Assembly (NCBI GenBank): GCA_025057635.1
Contig: JANXBD010000009.1
Coordinates: 1-36,968, forward strand
Reading direction: 5' to 3'
Length of the DNA: 36,968 bases
DNA from: Thermoflexus sp.
Lineage (GTDB): Bacteria > Chloroflexota > Anaerolineae > Thermoflexales > Thermoflexaceae
Both the position numbers and the translations under genes were made by a program. This document shows, piece by piece, positions 7,932 through 17,113 of this stretch. How positions within the stretch are numbered: the first letter of the stretch is position 1; every line of letters begins with the position of its first letter. A model generated the notes under the pieces. That model had not been told where the DNA came from and made no database searches. It worked only from the letters and a program-made list of their open reading frames with translations.

Positions 7932-8741
7932 TCAGAGGATCCACCCTAAAGAGAGAGCGCCGATCAGAAAGAGCGCGCCACCGACAAGAACTGTGAGGTC
8001 TTGCTGGGATAAGCGGGGTATCGACAGCATTCGCACTTCCCCGTCGTATCCCCGGGCTACCATCGCCATATAGATCCGTTCCCCTCGCTCCAGGGTGCGC
8101 AGGAACAATGCCCCTACCATCTGACCGGTTACCCGAGCCCGCCAGGTTAAGGATCCTCCCCCTCGGCGGCCCGGCAGTTCCGAAGCCACACTTCGGGCCT
8201 CTCGGGCTCGGAGCATCCGGATGGCTTCATCCGTAAGCAGGAATAGATAGCGCCACATCAGGCCGAACGTCATCACCAAGAAGCGGGGAACTCCTATCGA
8301 CCGCATAGCGACCAGAAGATCGGGAACAGCTGTGGTGCCGATCAAGATGACTGCAATCTGAACAGAAAGCCACGATTTGAGAAAGACACTCAAGATCCGG
8401 ATCACCCCTTCTGCCTGCACCGATACTAAACATGGACCTAATCGAAACATCAGCCAGGAAGGCCCGGGGGCGGTGAAAATCCCTGGAAGGGCGGCAAGGA
8501 CAAACAGGAGGGCCGGCATTGAGCGTCGGATGACATTTCGGATTCCTAGGCCAGAGAAGCAGGCCCACGTCCATGCCGCCGCTCCCATTAGGGCATAAGA
8601 CGACCATGCCCCCGCTGGTAGAAGCGTGACCGTCAGGATGAATCCGAGGGTCAGAGCTAGCTTCACTCGGGGATCAAGGCGATGAATCGGGCTGTCGAGA
8701 GGCTGATAGGGATCATGGAAGTGAAAGTGCATTGCACGCAT
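7932..8741 (-). CDS. cbiQ: ECF cobalt/nickel transporter T-component CbiQ
   Basis: The membrane T-component (269 residues) that couples the ATPase to the substrate-binding subunit. It starts with the typical DSPIHRLDPRVKLALTLGF, followed by several hydrophobic segments, including ALLFVLAALPGIFTA, SVQIAVILIGTTAVPDLLVAM and, at the C-terminus, LTVLVGGALFLIGALSLGWIL. Two coupling-helix motifs that contact the ATPase are visible: ML-RAREARS and MVARGYDGEV. The start at 8741 has GGAG ten bases upstream; an ATG three codons later is also possible. It lies 61 bases downstream of cbiM in the same operon. Confidence 0.94.
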   Translation of the reverse strand: MRAMHFHFHDPYQPLDSPIHRLDPRVKLALTLGFILTVTLLPAGAWSSYALMGAAAWTWACFSGLGIRNVIRRSMPALLFVLAALPGIFTAPGPSWLMFRLGPCLVSVQAEGVIRILSVFLKSWLSVQIAVILIGTTAVPDLLVAMRSIGVPRFLVMTFGLMWRYLFLLTDEAIRMLRAREARSVASELPGRRGGGSLTWRARVTGQMVGALFLRTLERGERIYMAMVARGYDGEVRMLSIPRLSQQDLTVLVGGALFLIGALSLGWIL

Positions 8742-8802
8742 CTGGTCGGATCTCCATGCTCTGACACCGCAGAACCGACCGCACAGATCGACAACGGGGG
8801 AA

Positions 8803-9753
8803 TCAGGTTTTCGCGCCGGAGGCTTTCTCGGCCTGACGAGCGCGAGAGCGCTGCCCTAGCCCAAGGATGAGGATCAAAGCGAGCACTATAATGGCTCCTA
8901 AAATCCCGGCTAAGATCGTGGCGAGGCTTTCGTTTGGAAGACCTGGGATCGTATAATCGGGAAGTAAGGAGAATGCGGAGGGACGAGCGGCCTGAATGAA
9001 ACCTAGATCCTCGGCCACGCGTTCCAATCCATCAGGGTCCGCAGAGGCTAGAGGGGCCAGCAGGGTCAGGATCAGAACAATGGCCAAACCAGCTATCCAG
9101 GCAGGGGTTCGCCCAGCGATCTTCCGTTCAATCTTCAAATCACCGCGGACCGTGGTTAAGAAAGTCACCGCACTCATGGTGATCAGACCTTCCACCACAC
9201 CGATCAGGGCGTGGATTCCTCCCATTGCGGGCACGACCACATTCGCGGGAACCAAACCGGAGAGTGCCAGCTCCATCCCAGTAGCTAGCGCCCCCATCAC
9301 GATCGCTGCCCATCCGCATAGAAAAGCCGCTACTGGTCGAGCCCACCTGCGGTCTCCGAACAAGCTCCGAAAGGTCTGATCAATGGCGTGCGCAACCAGA
9401 GCTCCGATGATTCCCATATTAAATACATTCGCCCCTAGAGCGATCAAGCCACCATCTTGAAAGACTAACGTCTGGGTGATCAGCACACAGGTCATGATCA
9501 GGATGGCCATCCAAGGTCCGAAGAGCAAAGTAGCCAGAGCAGTGCCCATCAAGTGGCCTGATGTGCCTCCGGCAATCGGGAAATTCAGCATCTGGGCTGC
9601 GAAGATCCCAGCAGCCACCACGCCGATCATCGGGGTCTCCTGCTCTGTAAGATCCTGGCTGACCCGCCGCAATACATATCCGCTGATCCCTACGCTGACT
9701 CCCCAGAGAGGCAGGGCCACAGAAGGGGAAAGAAAACCATCCGGGATGTGCAT
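8803..9753 (-). CDS. cbiM: ECF cobalt/nickel substrate-binding protein CbiM fused to a CbiN-like (PDGLE) segment
   Basis: The S-component that selects the metal. The mature N-terminus MHIPDGFLSP carries the His2 that coordinates Co/Ni in the family, which fixes the start at 9751-9753; GGAGG lies seven bases before it, while the upstream Met (MA-MHIP) would be too close. Further hallmarks are NFPIAGGTSGHLMGTALAT and QDGGLIALGANVFNMG. After the seven-helix core, an external loop with ADPDGLERVAEDLG and a last membrane helix form a CbiN/PDGLE-like part, so M and N functions are fused in 316 residues. It is the first gene of the operon, directly behind the palindromic operator. Confidence 0.95.
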   Translation of the reverse strand: MHIPDGFLSPSVALPLWGVSVGISGYVLRRVSQDLTEQETPMIGVVAAGIFAAQMLNFPIAGGTSGHLMGTALATLLFGPWMAILIMTCVLITQTLVFQDGGLIALGANVFNMGIIGALVAHAIDQTFRSLFGDRRWARPVAAFLCGWAAIVMGALATGMELALSGLVPANVVVPAMGGIHALIGVVEGLITMSAVTFLTTVRGDLKIERKIAGRTPAWIAGLAIVLILTLLAPLASADPDGLERVAEDLGFIQAARPSAFSLLPDYTIPGLPNESLATILAGILGAIIVLALILILGLGQRSRARQAEKASGAKT

Positions 9754-9789
9754 GGCCATTCCTCCACTGCCCAGATCGGAGATGTTTAT

Positions 9790-9810
9790 TGCAATTGTAT
9801 AGCAATTGCA
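9790..9810 (-). promoter_or_regulatory. Perfect palindromic operator candidate of the cbiMQO-fur operon
   Basis: TGCAATTG (9790-9797) and CAATTGCA (9803-9810) are perfect inverted arms around the five bases TATAG. The 21-base site covers the -10 element of the cbiM promoter and lies 37 bases upstream of the start codon. The size and symmetry fit a Fur-family operator, and the likely binder is the regulator encoded at the end of the same operon. The rest of the region between 9823 and the next gene at 10057 shows no gene and no recognisable cobalamin riboswitch. Confidence 0.65.
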
Positions 9811-9822
9811 GAAGAATTTCAA
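9794..9822 (-). promoter_or_regulatory. Promoter of the cbiMQO-fur operon
   Basis: Reading leftward, TTGAAA (plus positions 9817-9822) and TACAAT (9794-9799) each match consensus in five of six positions with the optimal 17-base spacer. The palindrome 9790-9810 overlaps the -10, so a bound repressor would block RNA polymerase. Confidence 0.7.
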
Positions 9823-10056
9823 AACCAGCGATGGCACCCTTGTAGAGTGTGGAAGGCTTAGGGGCTCATCCTAGCGGGCTGGGGGGAAACTAGCTGCGGG
9901 CAGGAGCATACTTTGTTCTTCGGTTCTCGCTAACCATATACCCTTCCCAGGGTTTCCCGTTGTTCTTGGTATTCCGCGCACGCGCATGATGGGGCTAAGG
10001 TTAAGTGGGGGCCCCGGAAAGCTCTTTCCCACAATCTAGGAAATCATGCAGCAGGC

Positions 10057-10890
10057 TCACGCATCGCGGGGGACGATCTCCGATGTGATCCCAGCCTTTG
10101 CCAGTTGCTCTTCTAAAAGACGGCGGGCCTCCCGTATTAGGGCTTGTGCCTCCTCTGATGTGGAGGCAGTAGCGGAGAGGTAAATCCGCAGGCGAACATC
10201 GGGGCCGAAGACCCGGGCTCGGGATTTGATGTATACTTGCGGAAATTGCTGCTGAATTTCCTCCAACAAAGGCGCCAAGCGCGACTCATCCCCACAATCG
10301 ACAAGCATTTGGAGCTCTGCGAAGCCTGCCTTTCCAAATCGGGATTGAAGATATGAGGAAAGGGTGTTCTGGACGATTGCCCTCATCTCCTCGGGAACTC
10401 CTGGGAGACAGATCAGGGTGGTATGTTCGAGAGGAAGGAGCACTCCGGGAGCAGCGCCGATCGGATTAGCTAGAGGGAATGCCCCGCGAGGGAGGAGCGT
10501 CATCTTTCGGCGCGGAGGTGTGAGTTCTGGACTGGCTACATAGCCTGCTGCAGCTAGGGACTGATATCGCGCTGCCACCATCTGAAGCGCCTGGGGATGC
10601 TCTTCCAACGGCCGGCCTGTGGCCAGCGCGACTGCAAGTAGCGTCCGATCATCCTCCGTTGGACCTAGACCGCCTGTTGCAAACACGAGATCCCGTTTCC
10701 GTCGGAATGCGCCCTCCAGCTCAGATCGAATCGCTTCCACATCGTCCGGCAACAAGACTGCTCTTTTTACTTCTCCCCCCATGCTGGTGAGGAAACGGCA
10801 CAACCACGCTGTATTAGTGTCCGCCACCTCACCAAGCAACAATTCGTTCCCGATAGCGAATATCTCCACAGTTGGCGGGGACAACTTCAC
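10057..10890 (-). CDS. Short CinA-like protein (COG1058 domain only)
   Basis: A 277-residue stand-alone version of the CinA N-terminal region, without any PncC amidase domain. Family motifs are IFAIGNELLLGEVADTNTAWL, ATGGLGPTEDDRTLLAVALATGRPL, LANPIGAAPGVLLP and LICLPGVPEEMRAIV. The second half (residues 180-270) is the usual alpha/beta domain of CinA (DESRLAPLLEEIQQQFPQV..KSRARVFGPDVRLRIYL). It is a distinct paralogue of the CinA at 4556, with clearly different sequence. The GTG start overlaps the stop of the preceding response regulator (GTGA), with GGAG eight bases upstream. By family, pyrophosphatase activity on ADP-ribose-like nucleotides is possible. Confidence 0.9.
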   Translation of the reverse strand: MKLSPPTVEIFAIGNELLLGEVADTNTAWLCRFLTSMGGEVKRAVLLPDDVEAIRSELEGAFRRKRDLVFATGGLGPTEDDRTLLAVALATGRPLEEHPQALQMVAARYQSLAAAGYVASPELTPPRRKMTLLPRGAFPLANPIGAAPGVLLPLEHTTLICLPGVPEEMRAIVQNTLSSYLQSRFGKAGFAELQMLVDCGDESRLAPLLEEIQQQFPQVYIKSRARVFGPDVRLRIYLSATASTSEEAQALIREARRLLEEQLAKAGITSEIVPRDA

Positions 10891-11315
10891 TGGTGCTGCT
10901 CCGGGTCAGATAGATTGACGGCGGAACGACTCACCACGCGTTCGATGCTGTCAATTAGCTCTGAGGGCCCAAAGGGTTTGGTGAGATAGTCATCCACACG
11001 CGCAATATAAAGCCCCAAGAGGCGATCGATATCCTGCGCTCGGGCCGTGACCACGATTACGGGGATGTTTCGCAACTCTGGGTCCGCTTTCATCTGCTGG
11101 TAAACCTCCCATCCATCAATATCGGGCATCATCAGATCCAATAGGACGACATCCGGCTTCTCCCGTCGGATGACATCAATGCCTTCTAGGCCTCCAGTCG
11201 CCCATCCCACTAGCTCATACCCTCGCCGGGTGACGATCAGCCGGATCAGGTCGATCATGTCGCGATCATCTTCAACACAAACGATACGGATCTTTCGGTG
11301 ATTAGAAACAGCCAT
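10887..11315 (-). CDS. Single-domain response regulator (CheY-like receiver)
   Basis: A 142-residue receiver with no output domain. The acidic pocket is VCVEDDRD, the phospho-acceptor Asp60 is in VVLLDLMMPDIDGWE, the Thr switch in IVVTARAQD and the Lys in YLTKPFGPSEL. The last 15 residues are a short polar tail. AAGGAG lies six bases before the ATG. It overlaps the downstream CinA-like gene by four bases and follows aspS after 195 bases. No kinase is adjacent; the large signalling locus at 13757-23319 could be its partner, but that is inference. Confidence 0.92.
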   Translation of the reverse strand: MAVSNHRKIRIVCVEDDRDMIDLIRLIVTRRGYELVGWATGGLEGIDVIRREKPDVVLLDLMMPDIDGWEVYQQMKADPELRNIPVIVVTARAQDIDRLLGLYIARVDDYLTKPFGPSELIDSIERVVSRSAVNLSDPEQHQ

Positions 11316-11489
11316 TTGGAACTCCTTGTTTGGACAAGGGATAGATCGCGGTTGGATACAACAACCTGAAGGCTGCTAATATTATCAATCCGTCTACCAT
11401 GGGAATCGAGGAGAGGGAAGATTTTCCAAGACGTTTCCCTGTCCATGCTCACAACTCGGTCATCGAACTGTAAATTTCATGAGCGGTTA

Positions 11490-11508
11490 AACAGCAATAA
11501 AAGCTGTT
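11490..11508 (-). terminator. Weak hairpin just after aspS
   Basis: AACAGC and GCTGTT form a six-base-pair stem around TTTTATT directly behind the aspS stop codon on the minus strand. Only TAACC follows, so termination would be inefficient. Some read-through into the response regulator is plausible. Confidence 0.25.
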
Positions 11509-11510
11509 CG

Positions 11511-13280
11511 TCATAACTCTCTGACCACGCGAATATGGAGTTCGCCTAACTGACGCTCATCCACCTCTGATGGAGCATTGAAGAGAAGATCCACCGCACT
11601 AGAGGTTTTCGGGAAAGCGATCACCTCTCGGATGTTCGGCTCGTCCGCGAGAAGCATCACCAGACGATCCAATCCGAGGGCAATTCCTCCGTGAGGGGGC
11701 GCACCGAACTCGAAAGCCTCCAAGATGTGGCCGAATCGAGATTGAGCCTGCTCTGGAGAGTAGCCTAGCAACCTAAAGACCCGCTCCTGAACATCTCGAC
11801 GATGGATTCGAATGCTTCCTCCACCGATCTCATACCCATTGCATACAATATCGTATGATTTCGCTCGAACCGATGCTGGATCCGTTTCCAAGCGATCCAG
11901 ATCCTCATCCATCGGGGAGGTAAACGGATGATGCATCGCCTCCCAACGGCCCTCTTCCTCGTTCCAATCAAACATTGGGAACTCCAGGATCCATGCGAAG
12001 GCAAATTCATCTGGATCTGCTAGCCGCAATCGGTCTCGAAAGAGCAACCGTAGACCCCCCATAGCTTTGGTCACGTTCTCCGATGTATCCCCCACCATGC
12101 AGATCAGGTCTCCTGGCTCCGCCCTTGTTCGCTCCGCGATAACCGCTTGCTCTCCCTCAGTGAGAAACTTCGCTGTTGCTCCCTTCACGCCATCTCCGGT
12201 GAAGGACAAAGTAACCAGCCCCTTGGCGCCTAGCGATTGCACGTAAGTTGTGAGCTCACTGATCTCACGGCGGCTGTAGCTTGCACATCCAGGGGCTAGT
12301 AGTGCCTTTACCCGGCCACCGCTTCGCACAACAGCCCGAAACGCCTCAAACCCACTGTCGTGAAATACGTCGGTTAGATCCACCAGCTCCATACCGAATC
12401 GGAGATCCGGCTTATCCGATCCATAGCGGGCGGTTGCTTCCGCGTAGGTCAGACGGGGGAAGGGAACACGCAAGCGCTTGTGCGGGGTCACGCGTTGCAC
12501 CAATTCGATAAGCAAGCCCTCAATGATCTGGAGAATATCCTCGCGGTCTACAAAGGACATCTCCAGATCCAGTTGTGTGAACTCCGGCTGCCGATCGCCT
12601 CGCAAATCCTCATCTCGAAAACATCGAGCGATCTGGTAATATTTCTCCACTCCGGCTACCATTAATAGCTGCTTGAGTTGCTGGGGAGATTGAGGGAGGG
12701 CATAGAACTTTCCCGGATGAAGCCGGCTAGGAACGATAAAGTCCCGTGCTCCTTCCGGGGTGCTCTTGATCAGAATCGGTGTCTCCACCTCTATAAATCC
12801 CAAGGCATCGAGATAATCCCGGATGACTCGAGTGGCTTGATGACGCAACATTAAGTTCCGCTGCATTCGGGCGCGGCGCAAATCCAGATACCGATAGCGT
12901 AGGCGGACTGTCTCATCGATCCGACGACCATCCTCATCGATGGAAAAAGGCAGGGGACGGGAGGGGTTTAGGATGCGGATCTCGTGAGCTTCCACCTCGA
13001 TTTCCCCGGTTGGCAAGTTCGGGTTCTCTGCCCCAACTGGACGTCGGCGGACAATGCCGCGGACATGGATCACATACTCCGCTCGGGCCTCAGCCAAGGC
13101 GGCATGTGCCGAGGGCGAGCGGGATGGATCACCCACCACCTGCACTATCCCACTACGATCCCTCAGATCAGCGAAGATTAACCCTCCATGATCCCGAAGG
13201 CGATGAACCCAGCCTGCCAGTTCGACCATCTGGCCGATATGGGTGGAGCGCAACTCTCCACATGGATGGCTTTTCAGCAT
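11511..13280 (-). CDS. aspS: Aspartyl-tRNA synthetase
   Basis: Charges tRNA-Asp with aspartate. At 589 residues it is a full-length bacterial-type enzyme. The N-terminal anticodon-binding OB fold has [27 protein letters not shown]. The class II core has RYRYLDLRR, the insertion of the GAD type (about 280-420), motif 2 in [23 protein letters not shown] and motif 3 in [28 protein letters not shown]. The ATG at 13278-13280 has GGGAAG six bases upstream. Whether it also charges tRNA-Asn (the non-discriminating form) depends on whether the genome has AsnRS or GatCAB; the window does not tell. Confidence 0.98.
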   Translation of the reverse strand: MLKSHPCGELRSTHIGQMVELAGWVHRLRDHGGLIFADLRDRSGIVQVVGDPSRSPSAHAALAEARAEYVIHVRGIVRRRPVGAENPNLPTGEIEVEAHEIRILNPSRPLPFSIDEDGRRIDETVRLRYRYLDLRRARMQRNLMLRHQATRVIRDYLDALGFIEVETPILIKSTPEGARDFIVPSRLHPGKFYALPQSPQQLKQLLMVAGVEKYYQIARCFRDEDLRGDRQPEFTQLDLEMSFVDREDILQIIEGLLIELVQRVTPHKRLRVPFPRLTYAEATARYGSDKPDLRFGMELVDLTDVFHDSGFEAFRAVVRSGGRVKALLAPGCASYSRREISELTTYVQSLGAKGLVTLSFTGDGVKGATAKFLTEGEQAVIAERTRAEPGDLICMVGDTSENVTKAMGGLRLLFRDRLRLADPDEFAFAWILEFPMFDWNEEEGRWEAMHHPFTSPMDEDLDRLETDPASVRAKSYDIVCNGYEIGGGSIRIHRRDVQERVFRLLGYSPEQAQSRFGHILEAFEFGAPPHGGIALGLDRLVMLLADEPNIREVIAFPKTSSAVDLLFNAPSEVDERQLGELHIRVVREL

Positions 13281-13756
13281 AGCGATCTTCCCATTTCAAG
13301 GTCAAGCTGCCATCTGGTTGCGGTGCGCTGAGCAAACCAAGCGTGTTGAAGTCGGATTTAGCTTCTTCAGCAAGCTTAAAGGGAAGATTCCGCTTATCCA
13401 GTTCCTGAGGGCCTAAAAACCCTTTTCAAAGATATTATCTGACTAGGTGCGTTCCCTATCCCTGACCGGATCGCCTAGTTGATCCGATCATGAGATTCGC
13501 GTCGACTTGCTCTCTTGGGAAGAATAGCACAACCCATTTTGATTGCCAAGGGGATACAGAGATCTATCAGGACTTCATGTTGCCTAAACGGACAAGATGG
13601 AAGGTCTAGGGGTGAGGTGTGGGGGAAAACAAGGCAAGCGACGCACTCCTAGGAGCACTTCATACCGCGGAAAAGCAAGGGCCCCACGCGCTCCACAGTT
13701 GATACGCGGCTAGAAACAGCTCTTCACGTTTGGAAAGAGAACTGTGAGCATCAGCT
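13281..13756. other. Intergenic region between the hybrid kinase and aspS
   Basis: These 476 bases hold no convincing reading frame. On the minus strand they should contain the end of the kinase transcript and the promoter of aspS. I found the hairpin listed separately at 13716-13745 but no promoter with good -35 and -10 elements. A short palindrome-like GGATC..GATCC occurs near 13468. Confidence 0.5.
13716..13745 (-). terminator. Possible terminator of the signalling operon
   Basis: On the minus strand ACAG and CTCTT can pair with AAGAG and CTGT (nine base pairs with a two-base bulge, ten-base loop), followed by TTCTAG. It lies 12 bases after the hybrid kinase stop codon. The poor U-tract keeps confidence low. 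Confidence 0.35.
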
Positions 13757-16700
13757 TCAAGAGCGGGACTGTTGCACTACCTCTACGATCTCGGAAAGAA
13801 GAATCTCAGGATCCATCCCGATTTTCTGGAGAAGAGCCTCGATCCGCCCATTTAGTCGCCGGCGGTCTTCTTCGGTTAACAGCTTGGCCGTCAGCACAAT
13901 GATCGGGATCGATCGGGTTGCCGGATCCTTCTTCAGTGCTTCCACCACCATAAAGCCGTTCATCTCTGGCATCATCAGATCCAAGATCACTACATCAGGC
14001 CGCTCTCGGCGGGCTAATTCCGTTCCTTCCTTCCCTGTAGAGGCCTCGAGAACTAGATAACCACCTGCATACTCTAGAACCCGACGGATCAACTGGCGAT
14101 CAGCCTCGGAATCATCGATAACTAAGACACGAAGAGGACCAGGACGACCATCTACGCGCTGGATGGCCTCGAGCAACTCCTCTTCAGTGAAAGGCTTGAC
14201 CAGATATTCTGCAGCCCCTAAGCTGAAACCCCGTCCCCTCTCGTCCGTGATCGAGCAGATGATCACCGGGATTCGTCGGGTCTCCGGATCCTTCTTCAGT
14301 TCCTGAAGAATCGACCAACCATCCTTCTGAGGCATCAAGATGTCCAATGTAATCACATCTGGCCGGATCTGCCGCACCATCTCGACAACTTCATGGGGAT
14401 TCGTAGTGCCAATCACATCAAATCCATGGCTCTCGAGATAGCGTCGATACAGTGTAAGGATGCCTGGATCATCATCTACACACAGCACCAACGGCCGCCC
14501 CGAGCGTGGCTTCATCGCAATGGCAGCGTGAACCCTTGGAAGGGTGAAAAAGAACGTAGAGCCCTTTCCCACCTCGCTCTCCACCCAGATCCGCCCTCCC
14601 ATCATTTCCACCAAGCGTCGAGCGATCGCCAACCCTAGCCCGCTCCCTCCGTACCTTCGCGAAGTCCTCGAATCGACTTGGGTGAATTCCTGGAAGATCT
14701 CTTCTTGCTTCTCCTGTGGAATTCCAATTCCAGTGTCCTGGACACTGACCGTGACGAATGAGGGACCTGCCTGAGCGCGGACTGCAATAAACCCGCGCTC
14801 GGTGAACTTCGCAGCATTGGAAACCAGATTCAGCAGAACCTGACGGGTCCGCTGAGGATCCGCCCAGACAGGTGGTAAGTCCTCCGGAACCTCCTGGCGG
14901 AGCTCGATCGGCTTGTCACGGGTGAGGCCGACTGCCGTGGACATCACCCCTCGGATGATCTCACGCAGATCAACCTCCGCGAAGTGAAGCTCCATACGGC
15001 CGGCCTCGATCTTGGAAAGGTCTAAAATGTCATTGATCAAGCCAAGAAGATGCTGGCCAGCATTATAGATCGCGGTCAGATCCTGCCGCTGAGCCTCTGT
15101 CAGCGGCCCATCAATCCCTTTCAAAATCACTCGACTGAACCCAATGATCGAGTTCAGCGGCGTCCGCAACTCGTGGGACATGTTGGCGATAAACTGGGTC
15201 TTTAAGCGGTCTAACTCCCGCAGGCGCTCTGTCGTTAGCCTCTGCTCTTGATGCAAATATGCGCTTTTTAGGGAAATGCTCAGGAGCTCACCGATCAACT
15301 CGAGAACAGCCACATCCTCCGCATCAAACCTGTATAGTTGATCCGCTTCAATCACCAAGATCCCTGATGCCTGTCCATGCCTCCCGTGAATAGGAATGAG
15401 CACTGCAGAACGAGCGAGAGGAGAGAGGATCGACGGTTCTGAAGATGGAGCGTGCAGCTCCCTCTGCACCACAATCGGTCGATTCTCGCTCAGAGCTTGT
15501 GCTGCTTCTGGGATCCTTTTTAGCTCTAGGGCTTGGAAATGGGTAGGAGGCTGCTCGCGAGGGTCGCAAGCCTGCAGCTCTAGAACTTGGCGTGGGGAAG
15601 AAAGATAATAAAAGGAAACGCGAACAGCATCCACTTGACGACGGATGCTTTGCACCGCCTGCTGGATCAGCGCGTCCGGATCTAGCTCGCCGACCATTGC
15701 GCCAGCGATCTCGATCGCTGCCTGGAGGCGCCGTGCGTTTCGATTCGCTTGCTCCAGAAGCGACGCTGCCTCCAGCAGAATCACCCAGAATTCCACAAGA
15801 CGGCCCAGCAACGCCTGCACATCAGAGGGAAGATCGGATGTTGGAGTTTGAAGAAATCCAATCTCTGTATTCCCTAGCCTGAGGGGAAAGCGCTTACCAT
15901 CTGGGGGAAGCTCTTGCAACTGTTGGATACTGCGCCCGGTAAAGACATATCCGACTTGATGTCCAGGAGCTAGCCATCGCTCCGTGATCATTCGGCCCGT
16001 GAGAACACGCAACTCATCGAGGGCCTGCTGAGTGCGCTCCCATAGAAAAGCGTTTTCTACGCTTAGGGCTATAGCCTGACCTAGAATATGAAGGAGATCC
16101 TCGAAATCCTCGCTTTGTAGGTCCATCCCGATATCCAGCAGGAGGGCCAGAGATCGAAGAGGGGAATCAGAGATCTGTGGCCGCTGGGATGGAAGAACGC
16201 ACCGCACGATCTTGAAGGATCCTATAACGCTAACCCCCAGCTCGTCCTGATCCCAATCAAAGGACTCCGGAAATCGCTCGTCCTCTCGGAGGAGCACCTG
16301 ATATCGATGACCTTCGACCCGTTGATACAGGGCGAAGGGCAAACCGAGATGTGTTCGAAGGCCGTTGGCCAAGTTGCCGATCACCTCTTGAACTGTCTGA
16401 GCCATTGAAATATAAGGGATGATCTGTAAAAGCCGCAGGCTCCAGTCTAGGCGCGTTTCGATTCGCTGGCGAAGGATTGCTGTCTCTCGCAAGGATGATG
16501 CCAAAGCGGCCGAAGCGGCTTTCGCAATTCGTTCGTTCTCCTGAATCCGATAGCGCTCCCGGCTTTCAACCAGCTCGCATACCATCGACTCCTCAAGAGA
16601 GATCAAGCGATGGATGATCCCGAGATACGCAGCGGGATCTGTCCTCAGCACATATTCCCGCAGCCGTTCGAAAGCCTGCATTAGCACGGCCGGTGACATT

Positions 16701-16933
16701 CCCTGAAAGCCCCATTCACGAGCGGAGGCCTTTGCCTCTTCCATGATCGGCATTCCGCTCAGGACGCCCTCCACCACAGCAACAAACCGCTCCGCTACCG
16801 ACGGAAGGATTCGATGCGAGGTCATCAAACCGGTGTTCTCCAGCAAGCGTCGTCGAAGGAGGTCCAAGATCTCCTGGGTGAGAGAATGACGATGGCGATT
16901 CCACCATGCCATGCTCAAAATCATTTCTCCCAT
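13757..16933 (-). CDS. Soluble hybrid histidine kinase with two receiver domains
   Basis: A 1058-residue cytoplasmic sensor kinase without membrane segments. Order: a helical N-terminal module (about 10-130; W.RHRHSLTQEILDLLRRRL.., resembling RsbR/RsbRD-type N-terminal domains), a divergent GAF-like region (165-300), a further divergent segment, a GAF domain (405-560), a HisKA dimerisation helix with the phospho-acceptor His587 in ANMSHELRTPLNSIIGF, an ATPase with N box NLVSNAAKF, G1 DTGIGIP and G2 GGSGLGLA, then two receivers with phospho-acceptors Asp864 (VITLDILMPQKDGW) and Asp985 (VVILDLMMPEMNGF). AAGGAGG five bases before the ATG at 16933 fixes the start. It is the only kinase in the 13757-23319 locus and the likely phosphate donor for its receivers. 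Confidence 0.95.
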   Translation of the reverse strand: MGEMILSMAWWNRHRHSLTQEILDLLRRRLLENTGLMTSHRILPSVAERFVAVVEGVLSGMPIMEEAKASAREWGFQGMSPAVLMQAFERLREYVLRTDPAAYLGIIHRLISLEESMVCELVESRERYRIQENERIAKAASAALASSLRETAILRQRIETRLDWSLRLLQIIPYISMAQTVQEVIGNLANGLRTHLGLPFALYQRVEGHRYQVLLREDERFPESFDWDQDELGVSVIGSFKIVRCVLPSQRPQISDSPLRSLALLLDIGMDLQSEDFEDLLHILGQAIALSVENAFLWERTQQALDELRVLTGRMITERWLAPGHQVGYVFTGRSIQQLQELPPDGKRFPLRLGNTEIGFLQTPTSDLPSDVQALLGRLVEFWVILLEAASLLEQANRNARRLQAAIEIAGAMVGELDPDALIQQAVQSIRRQVDAVRVSFYYLSSPRQVLELQACDPREQPPTHFQALELKRIPEAAQALSENRPIVVQRELHAPSSEPSILSPLARSAVLIPIHGRHGQASGILVIEADQLYRFDAEDVAVLELIGELLSISLKSAYLHQEQRLTTERLRELDRLKTQFIANMSHELRTPLNSIIGFSRVILKGIDGPLTEAQRQDLTAIYNAGQHLLGLINDILDLSKIEAGRMELHFAEVDLREIIRGVMSTAVGLTRDKPIELRQEVPEDLPPVWADPQRTRQVLLNLVSNAAKFTERGFIAVRAQAGPSFVTVSVQDTGIGIPQEKQEEIFQEFTQVDSRTSRRYGGSGLGLAIARRLVEMMGGRIWVESEVGKGSTFFFTLPRVHAAIAMKPRSGRPLVLCVDDDPGILTLYRRYLESHGFDVIGTTNPHEVVEMVRQIRPDVITLDILMPQKDGWSILQELKKDPETRRIPVIICSITDERGRGFSLGAAEYLVKPFTEEELLEAIQRVDGRPGPLRVLVIDDSEADRQLIRRVLEYAGGYLVLEASTGKEGTELARRERPDVVILDLMMPEMNGFMVVEALKKDPATRSIPIIVLTAKLLTEEDRRRLNGRIEALLQKIGMDPEILLSEIVEVVQQSRS

Positions 16934-17113
16934 TGCTGCCTCCTTAATCATACCTTATCTTCTATTCCTTTAAGCCGTTTAGATTTCGCTTCAACGATAT
17001 CAAACACTCATTCTTAGGAATGGGATCCAGTCAGCACTGAATCTCGCAGCCTTGCTTGGATCTCCCCTGAAGGGCGAAGGATCGGGAATCAGGAGGGCTT
17101 GGATTTTCGGGAT

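Noticed and set aside
10016-10029. GGAAAG-CT-CTTTCC inverted repeat after the short CinA-like gene
   Set aside because: The loop of two bases is too small for an RNA hairpin, and no U-tract follows.
9823-10056. Searched for a cobalamin or nickel/cobalt riboswitch upstream of cbiM
   Set aside because: No B12-box or other known conserved core was found. The promoter lies too close to the start codon (within about 70 bases) to leave room for a riboswitch in the leader.
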